Below, piece after piece: positions 59,076 to 64,000 of a stretch of 64,000 bases of DNA (position 1 is the stretch's first letter; every line of letters starts with the position of its first letter). Origin of the DNA: Williamsia sp. 1135 (GTDB lineage: Bacteria > Actinomycetota > Actinomycetes > Mycobacteriales > Mycobacteriaceae); assembly GCF_002095395.1 (NCBI RefSeq), contig NZ_MJEI01000105.1, positions 248,001-312,000 on the forward strand, read 5' to 3'. The position numbers and the translations under genes are program-made. The notes below the pieces were generated by a model, which worked only from the letters and a program-made list of their open reading frames with translations, was not told where the DNA came from and did no database searches.

Positions 59076-59462
59076 ATGGCTGACACCGCATTCCACGTCG
59101 AGGTCGTCGCGGTGGACTCCGAGTTGTACTCGGGTGAGGCGACCTTCGTGATCGCGCAGACCACCGAGGGCGAACTCGGTGTTCTCGCGAACCACGAACC
59201 GCTCCTCGGCCAGCTGATCCAGGGTGGTTTCGTGCTCATCGAGGAGGAGGGCGGCTCCCGGAAAGTGGCGGCGGTCCAGGGTGGATTCCTTTCCGTCACC
59301 GGAGAGACCGTCACCATCCTTGCCGAGTCCGCAGAGTGGGCCGACGACATCGATCGTGCCACCGAAGAGGAGACGCTCGACGTCGCCGAGGAGGGCTCGG
59401 ACGAGTACCTTCGCGCGCAATCTCGACTGCGGGCACTCGACGAGTTGGGCCAAGTCAAGTAA
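59076..59462 (+). CDS. atpC: ATP synthase subunit epsilon
   Basis: F1 epsilon subunit of 128 residues: N-terminal beta-sandwich (FHVEVVAVDSELYSGEATFV ... LGVLANHEPLLGQL) and a short acidic helical C-terminus. Last gene of the operon, followed by a hairpin at 59522-59550. Confidence 0.95.
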   Translation: MADTAFHVEVVAVDSELYSGEATFVIAQTTEGELGVLANHEPLLGQLIQGGFVLIEEEGGSRKVAAVQGGFLSVTGETVTILAESAEWADDIDRATEEETLDVAEEGSDEYLRAQSRLRALDELGQVK

Positions 59463-59521
59463 GTCGCCGGACAAGTGGCATCCTGTTGGCAGGGGCCATG
59501 TGAACGGCTGAACGGTATCGG

Positions 59522-59550
59522 TCCCCGCAAACTTCACATGTTTGCGGGGA
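59522..59550 (+). terminator. Hairpin terminator of the atp operon
   Basis: Perfect 11-bp stem TCCCCGCAAAC with GTTTGCGGGGA, loop of 7, 59 bases after atpC. No T-tract follows. The DUF2550 gene begins 36 bases downstream, so some read-through may feed it. Confidence 0.75.
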
Positions 59551-59586
59551 TCGCTGCATTTAGCGGGGGCTGAAGGAGGTGTCGGT

Positions 59587-60027
59587 GTGCACTGGAACTT
59601 GATTGCCCTCGCAGTGGTGGCGGTGATCACCATCGGGGTGTGCTATCTGGTCTATCGGATCAATCAGCTGCGTGGGTCCGGTACATCAGCACTGCTGCGC
59701 GTGCTGCCTGCCGACGACGGGCGTGCCTGGCGTCACGGCGTTGTCCGGTACGACGACAACGCGATGGAGTACTTTCGGCTTCGCAGTATGCGTGGTGGAC
59801 CGGCACGGTTGGTGCTCAGGCAATCGGTCGTCACGCAGGGTCGTCGTAGTCCCACCCCCGCTGAGGGCGATGTGCTCGGGGACGGCATGGTCGTGCTGGA
59901 ACTCGCCGACCGCGGGGGAGCGTTCGAGTTGGCACTCGATGCGGGGGCGGTGACCGCCTTCCAATCCTGGCTCGAGTCCCGCCCGTCGCAGCGCGCCGAA
60001 CGATCCAATCGGGAACGGCGTCGTTAG
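59587..60027 (+). CDS. DUF2550 membrane protein
   Basis: A 146-residue protein with one N-terminal membrane helix (about 3-24, NLIALAVVAVITIGVCYLVY) and a soluble basic domain. GTG 59587 has AGGAGG 6 bases before it and is the only start that fits. The place after atpC matches M. tuberculosis Rv1312. The 3' end overlaps the convergent adenosyltransferase stop by 4 bases. Function unknown. Confidence 0.87.
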   Translation: MHWNLIALAVVAVITIGVCYLVYRINQLRGSGTSALLRVLPADDGRAWRHGVVRYDDNAMEYFRLRSMRGGPARLVLRQSVVTQGRRSPTPAEGDVLGDGMVVLELADRGGAFELALDAGAVTAFQSWLESRPSQRAERSNRERRR

Positions 60028-60623
60028 TCTCTGTTGTCCGTCGCGGCACGAGTGCGCTGTTCGCCCGGCTGCCAGAGCACGTCGCCGCCGGGGTTTGCGA
60101 CCCTCGACAGTATGAACAGCAGATCTGACAGCCGATTGAGATACTGCGCGGGCAAGGTGCTGGTGTCGTCGGGAAATGCCTCGATCGCGGCCCACGCCGA
60201 CCGCTCCGCTCTACGCGTGACGGTTCGCGCCACGTGCAGTAGCGCACTCAGCGGACTACCTCCCGGCAGGATGAACGAGTTCAGAGCCTCGAGTCGGTCG
60301 GTGTAGTGATCGCACCAGACCTCTAGGTCGTCGATGTAGCTCTGGAGCAGACGCAGTGGAGGATATTTCGGATTCTCGACCACGGGCGTGGACAAGTCTG
60401 CGCCGGCGTCGAACAGATCGTTCTGGACTCGGGTGAGGATTTCTGCGATCTCCGGGGTGGGGTCGCCCAGGGCCACAGCAGCGCCGATCGCAGCGTTTGC
60501 CTCGTCGCAGTCGGCATACGCGGTGACCCGGGGATCATTTTTCGACACCCGGGAGAAGTCGCTGAGTCCTGTGGTGCCACTGTCACCCGTGCGGGTGTAG
60601 ATCCGGGTCAGATGAACAGCCAT
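60024..60623 (-). CDS. Corrinoid adenosyltransferase (PduO/MMAB type)
   Basis: Transfers adenosine from ATP to cob(I)alamin, making coenzyme B12, for example for methylmalonyl-CoA mutase; 199 residues. ATP-binding N-terminus YTRTGDSGTTGLSD, conserved VTAYADCDEANAAIG, and helical core FILPGGSPLSALLHVARTVTRRAER. ATG 60623. Position (DUF2550-adenosyltransferase-murA) matches M. tuberculosis Rv1314c. Confidence 0.94.
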   Translation of the reverse strand: MAVHLTRIYTRTGDSGTTGLSDFSRVSKNDPRVTAYADCDEANAAIGAAVALGDPTPEIAEILTRVQNDLFDAGADLSTPVVENPKYPPLRLLQSYIDDLEVWCDHYTDRLEALNSFILPGGSPLSALLHVARTVTRRAERSAWAAIEAFPDDTSTLPAQYLNRLSDLLFILSRVANPGGDVLWQPGEQRTRAATDNRD

Positions 60624-60703
60624 GGTTGTAAACGTACCCGGTAGGGTCGTGCTCGGTAGACATCATCTGGCCGGGCGCTTGCCCGCACTATCGGGGAGAT
60701 GCC

Positions 60704-61177
60704 ATGGCACCACAGAAATTTTCCATCGAGCGGTCGATCACCATATCGGCGCCGCCTCCCGTGGTCTATCAGCTCATCGCCGACTTCCATCAGTGGACGC
60801 GCTGGTCACCCTGGGAGAAGCTCGACGCCGACCTCGAACGCAATTATTCGGGCCCGGATGGTGAGGTGGGTGCGGGGTACTCCTGGAAGGGCAACCGCAA
60901 GGCGGGTCAGGGCAACATGACGTTCACCGAGTTGGTGCCGCCGGCGTCGGTATCGGTGGATGTGAACTTCCTGAGACCTTTCAAGGCGTCGAACAAGGTC
61001 GTCTTCACGATCACGCCGGAGGGGACCGCGGACGGAAGTGTCGTCAGCTGGCTCATGACAGGCGAAAACACCGGGCTGGGAAAGATATTCGCCAAGGTCA
61101 TGCCCGTCGACAGGCTGATCGGTGGCGATTTCGAAAAAGGCCTGACTGCCCTGAAGGCCGCCGCGGAGGGCGCTTGA
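60704..61177 (+). CDS. SRPBCC-family (START/Bet v1 fold) protein
   Basis: A 157-residue helix-grip fold protein with polyketide cyclase/SRPBCC features: FSIERSITISAPPPVVYQLIADFHQWTRWSPWEK, the buffer segment GEVGAGYSWKGNRKAGQGNMTF, and the long C-terminal helix DFEKGLTALKAAAE. These bind small hydrophobic ligands; the ligand here is unknown. It lies between the adenosyltransferase and murA, 78 bases before murA. Confidence 0.88.
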   Translation: MAPQKFSIERSITISAPPPVVYQLIADFHQWTRWSPWEKLDADLERNYSGPDGEVGAGYSWKGNRKAGQGNMTFTELVPPASVSVDVNFLRPFKASNKVVFTITPEGTADGSVVSWLMTGENTGLGKIFAKVMPVDRLIGGDFEKGLTALKAAAEGA

Positions 61178-61255
61178 TCGGCGCAGCGACGGCTGGTGCA
61201 ATTCTTACGTGGCCCGTCGCGGTTGCCGCGTGACCGGTCGCTTACGCTACCTCTC

Positions 61256-62521
61256 GTGGGTGATGATCGTTTTCTGGTGACCGGTGGCGCACGGCTGTCC
61301 GGTGAGGTGCAGGTCGTGGGCGCCAAGAACAGTGTGCTGAAGCTGATGGCGGCGGCGCTGCTGGCCGAGGGGACGACGACAATCACCAATTGCCCGCAGA
61401 TCCTCGACGTGCCGCTGATGGCCGATGTTCTGCGCGGTCTCGGGGCGACGGTCACCTGCTCGGGCGACACAGTGGTCATCGACACCCCCGCGGAACCCAA
61501 GTTCCATGCCGACTTCGACGCGGTCAAACAATTCCGGGCCTCCGTCTGTGTGCTCGGTCCTCTGGTGGCCCGCTGTCACCGCGCCGTGGTCGCACTGCCG
61601 GGCGGGGACGCGATCGGCTCCAGGCCCCTGGACATGCATCAGAACGGATTGCGGCTGCTGGGTGCCCACAGCGTCATCGAGCACGGGTGCGTCGTCGCGG
61701 AGGCAGACAAGCTCGTCGGTGCTCCGATCTCACTCGAGTTCCCGTCGGTGGGTGCCACCGAGAACATTCTGATGGCGGCCGTGTTGGCCGAGGGAACCAC
61801 CACCATCGACAACGCGGCCCGCGAGCCGGAGATCGTCGACCTGTGCGTGATGCTCGTTCAGATGGGCGCGAAGATCAGCGGGGCGGGAACCTCGACCCTG
61901 ACTGTCGAAGGTGTCGAGCGCCTGACTCCCGTGACGCATCGCGTGATCGGTGATCGCATCGTCGGTGCGACCTGGGCAATCGCTGCGGTGATGACGCGCG
62001 GGGACATCACCGTCCGGGGGGTCGATCCTGCGCACCTGCAGCTGGTGCTGACCAAGCTCGCGGGAGCCGGCGCCGAGATCACCAAGTACGACAACGGATT
62101 TCGAGTGGTGCAGTCAACGCGCCCGAAGGCTGTCAACTACTCGACTCTGCCCTTCCCCGGGTTTCCGACGGACTTGCAGCCCATGGTCATCGGCCTTGCG
62201 GCGATCAGTGACGGGATGTCGGTGATCACCGAGAACGTCTTCGAGGCCCGATTCCGTTTCGTCGAAGAGATGGTACGTCTCGGCTCGGACGCCCGGACCG
62301 ACGGTCACCACGCCGTGATCCGGGGGATCGAACGACTGTCGAGTGCTCCGGTGTGGAGTTCGGACATACGCGCCGGTGCCGGACTGGTGCTGGCAGGGCT
62401 GGTGGCCGACGGCGTCACCGAGGTTCACGATGTGTCCCATATCGACCGCGGCTATCCGGACTTCGTGGAGATCATGCGCAGCCTCGGCGGCGGGATCGAA
62501 CGGGTCACGCCGGGCGAATGA
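61256..62521 (+). CDS. murA: UDP-GlcNAc enolpyruvyl transferase MurA (fosfomycin-resistant type)
   Basis: First committed step of peptidoglycan synthesis; 421 residues. [12 protein letters not shown] holds the substrate Lys, and GFPTDLQP and VFEARF are conserved. The catalytic loop reads [13 protein letters not shown], so residue 118 is Asp where most MurA have the Cys that fosfomycin alkylates; M. tuberculosis MurA has the same Asp. GTG 61256 is 7 bases after TACGCT (61243-61248) with no ribosome binding site, fitting a leaderless start. Confidence 0.95.
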   Translation: MGDDRFLVTGGARLSGEVQVVGAKNSVLKLMAAALLAEGTTTITNCPQILDVPLMADVLRGLGATVTCSGDTVVIDTPAEPKFHADFDAVKQFRASVCVLGPLVARCHRAVVALPGGDAIGSRPLDMHQNGLRLLGAHSVIEHGCVVAEADKLVGAPISLEFPSVGATENILMAAVLAEGTTTIDNAAREPEIVDLCVMLVQMGAKISGAGTSTLTVEGVERLTPVTHRVIGDRIVGATWAIAAVMTRGDITVRGVDPAHLQLVLTKLAGAGAEITKYDNGFRVVQSTRPKAVNYSTLPFPGFPTDLQPMVIGLAAISDGMSVITENVFEARFRFVEEMVRLGSDARTDGHHAVIRGIERLSSAPVWSSDIRAGAGLVLAGLVADGVTEVHDVSHIDRGYPDFVEIMRSLGGGIERVTPGE

Positions 62522-62589
62522 GTCCCCGCTCGCCGGGGCGAGTGAGGTCCACTCAGGGCCGCGCTGGACCTGTCCTTACGGCCAGGTGC

Positions 62590-62617
62590 GGTAACTGACG
62601 GTGTGGACATGGTTACC
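62590..62617. promoter_or_regulatory. Inverted repeat upstream of the methanol dehydrogenase gene
   Basis: GGTAAC (62590-62595) and GTTACC (62612-62617) are perfect inverted hexamers 16 bases apart, within the 190-base gene-free gap after murA. A further pair ACCTGTCC (62569-62576) and GGACAGGT (62625-62632) flanks it. Candidate regulator site for the dehydrogenase; no regulator gene is in view. Confidence 0.35.
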
Positions 62618-62711
62618 CGTGGGTGGGACAGGTGCCCTTGTCTTCGGTGTGACCTGGGCAACATCCTTGTGAGGCAACAGTTTTCTGCCCTCGCATAAGG
62701 AGAGTCCGGCA

Positions 62712-63983
62712 ATGGCCATTGAGCTCAACCAGATTTGGGATTTCCCGATCAAGGAATTCCACCCGTTCCCCAAAGCCAAGCTCGGTGTCGGCGCGCACGA
62801 CATGATCGGTGTCGAGGCGAAAGACCTCGGAATGACACGGGTTTTGCTCATGACCACCGGCCTCCGCGGCTCGGGCATCATCGAAGAACTGATCGGCAAG
62901 ATCGAGTACCAGGGCGTCGATGTGGTGCTCTATGACAAGGTCGAATCCAACCCCAAGGACTACAACTGCATGGATTCGGCTGCGCTGTACCAGTCGGAGA
63001 AGTGCGACGGAATCATCTCCGTCGGTGGTGGCTCGAGCCACGATGCCGCCAAGGGCGCTCGCATGGTGATCGCCCACGACGGCCGCAACATCAACGAGTT
63101 CGAGGGCTTCTCGAAGGCGACGAACAAGGAGAACCCGAAGCACATCGCCGTGTCGACCACGGCGGGCACCGGTTCGGAGACCTCCTGGGCATACGTCATC
63201 ACCGACACGTCGGACATGAACAACCCGCACAAGTGGGTTGCATTCGACGACTCCTGCCTCGTCGACCTCGCGATGGACGACCCGCTGCTGTACTACACCT
63301 GCCCGGAGCACTTCACGGCGTTCTGTGGGTTCGACGTACTGGCCCACGCCAGTGAACCGTATGTGTCGCGGTTGGACTTCGCACCGTCACTGGGCAATGC
63401 GAAGTACTCGATCGAGCTGATTCGCGACCACCTGCGGACCGCGGTGTACGACCCTCGGAATCTCGAGGCCCGTACCGGCATGATGCACGCGCAGTACATT
63501 GCGGCACAGGCATTCAACTCCGGTGGCCTGGGTCTGGTGCACTCGATGTCGCACGCGGTGAGCGCGTTCTACGACAGCCACCACGGACTGAACAACGCCA
63601 TCGCTCTTCCCCGTGTGTGGGAGTACAACCTCCCGTCGCGTTTCGAGCGTTACGCCGAGATCGCGGCGCTGATGGGTGTCGACACGTCCAAGATGACGAA
63701 GGTTCAGGCAGCGGACGCGGCAGTCGAGGAAGCGATCCGGCTCTCGAAGGACCTCGGGATCCCGGACAACTTCGGACAGTTGTCGGTGAACAGCTACGAC
63801 AAGAACCGGATGAACACGGGTAAGTACGAGGGTCGTGGCGACAAGATGGATACCTCGGACAAGCAGATCCAGGCCATCGCCGAGCACATGATGGGCGACT
63901 GGTGCACACCGGGCAACCCACGTGAGTCCACCGTCGACTCGCTGATCCCGATGGTCACGCACGCGTTCACCGGTACGTACTGA
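62712..63983 (+). CDS. mdo: NDMA-dependent methanol (alcohol) dehydrogenase
   Basis: Iron-containing (group III) alcohol dehydrogenase of 423 residues that resembles the actinobacterial MDO/MNO/ThcE enzymes, which oxidise methanol and other alcohols and need an artificial acceptor (NDMA) in vitro. GGGSSHDAAKGAR binds the nicotinamide cofactor, held tightly in this family. Metal ligands lie in FCGFDVLAHASE (Asp, His) and GLVHSMSHAVSAFYDSHHGLNNA (two His). In vivo the acceptor is thought to be mycofactocin. ATG 62712 has AAGGAG 9 bases before. Its end is complete, 17 bases before the window edge. Confidence 0.93.
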   Translation: MAIELNQIWDFPIKEFHPFPKAKLGVGAHDMIGVEAKDLGMTRVLLMTTGLRGSGIIEELIGKIEYQGVDVVLYDKVESNPKDYNCMDSAALYQSEKCDGIISVGGGSSHDAAKGARMVIAHDGRNINEFEGFSKATNKENPKHIAVSTTAGTGSETSWAYVITDTSDMNNPHKWVAFDDSCLVDLAMDDPLLYYTCPEHFTAFCGFDVLAHASEPYVSRLDFAPSLGNAKYSIELIRDHLRTAVYDPRNLEARTGMMHAQYIAAQAFNSGGLGLVHSMSHAVSAFYDSHHGLNNAIALPRVWEYNLPSRFERYAEIAALMGVDTSKMTKVQAADAAVEEAIRLSKDLGIPDNFGQLSVNSYDKNRMNTGKYEGRGDKMDTSDKQIQAIAEHMMGDWCTPGNPRESTVDSLIPMVTHAFTGTY

Positions 63984-64000
63984 GTTCTACGCTCGACGAG

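Noticed and set aside
62522-62560. Terminator directly after murA
   Set aside because: Stems are only about 5 bp with competing pairings; not convincing.

Overview
The window is a high-GC actinobacterial chromosome segment, most likely Gordonia or a close relative in the Mycobacteriales. Three things support this. The gene order matches the Mycobacterium tuberculosis stretch from sugB-sugC-corA through lpqZ, kgd, an Rv1277/Rv1278-like pair, argS-lysA-hom-thrC-thrB-rho-rpmE-prfA-prmC-tsaC-wecA-atp to a DUF2550 gene, a cobalamin adenosyltransferase and murA. The ATP synthase has the mycobacterial b-delta fusion. GTG and TTG starts are common. The genus is inferred from overall character, not proven.

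Layout. 1-9100: end of the trehalose ABC importer (sugB, sugC); a ParB-fold/metallophosphoesterase pair on the minus strand; a Suppressor-of-fused domain gene; corA; a MarC-family gene; an NAD(P)-malic enzyme; and the lipoprotein gene lpqZ. 8165-12207: a minus-strand BVMO-SDR-hydrolase operon facing a TetR gene across a perfect 20-bp palindrome. 12222-21898: kgd (fused 2-oxoglutarate dehydrogenase), then a three-gene operon of glutathionyl-hydroquinone-reductase-like protein, membrane protein and a giant fused ABC exporter. 21992-24935: PadR regulator plus DHA2 drug exporter, and a TetR gene. 24942-33496: a membrane-anchored sulfite-oxidase-family enzyme, two unknown envelope genes, and a YhaO/YhaN-like nuclease-ATPase pair. 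33563: tRNA-Arg(CCG). 33727-36834: a small membrane gene, an OhrR-type regulator with palindromic operators, DUF5313, and a DUF305-DUF3105 envelope pair.

37026-59462 is a long run of core genes: argS-lysA-hom-thrC-thrB (lysine/threonine synthesis with translational coupling); rho with a long leader and a low-complexity N-terminal domain; a second DUF3105 gene; rpmE-prfA-prmC-tsaC (translation); wecA (arabinogalactan linker unit); and atpIBEFHAGDC. 59587-63983: DUF2550, cobalamin adenosyltransferase, SRPBCC, murA, and an NDMA-dependent methanol dehydrogenase gene where M. tuberculosis has its rRNA operon.

No transposase, integrase, prophage, CRISPR array or toxin-antitoxin pair was seen. The least explained parts are the Tat/Sec-hybrid sulfite-oxidase-family protein with its neighbours, the YhaO/YhaN-like pair whose coiled coil lacks a zinc hook, the DUF305/DUF3105 proteins, and the fused ABC exporter operon. 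Many genes here also appear to start leaderless transcripts.
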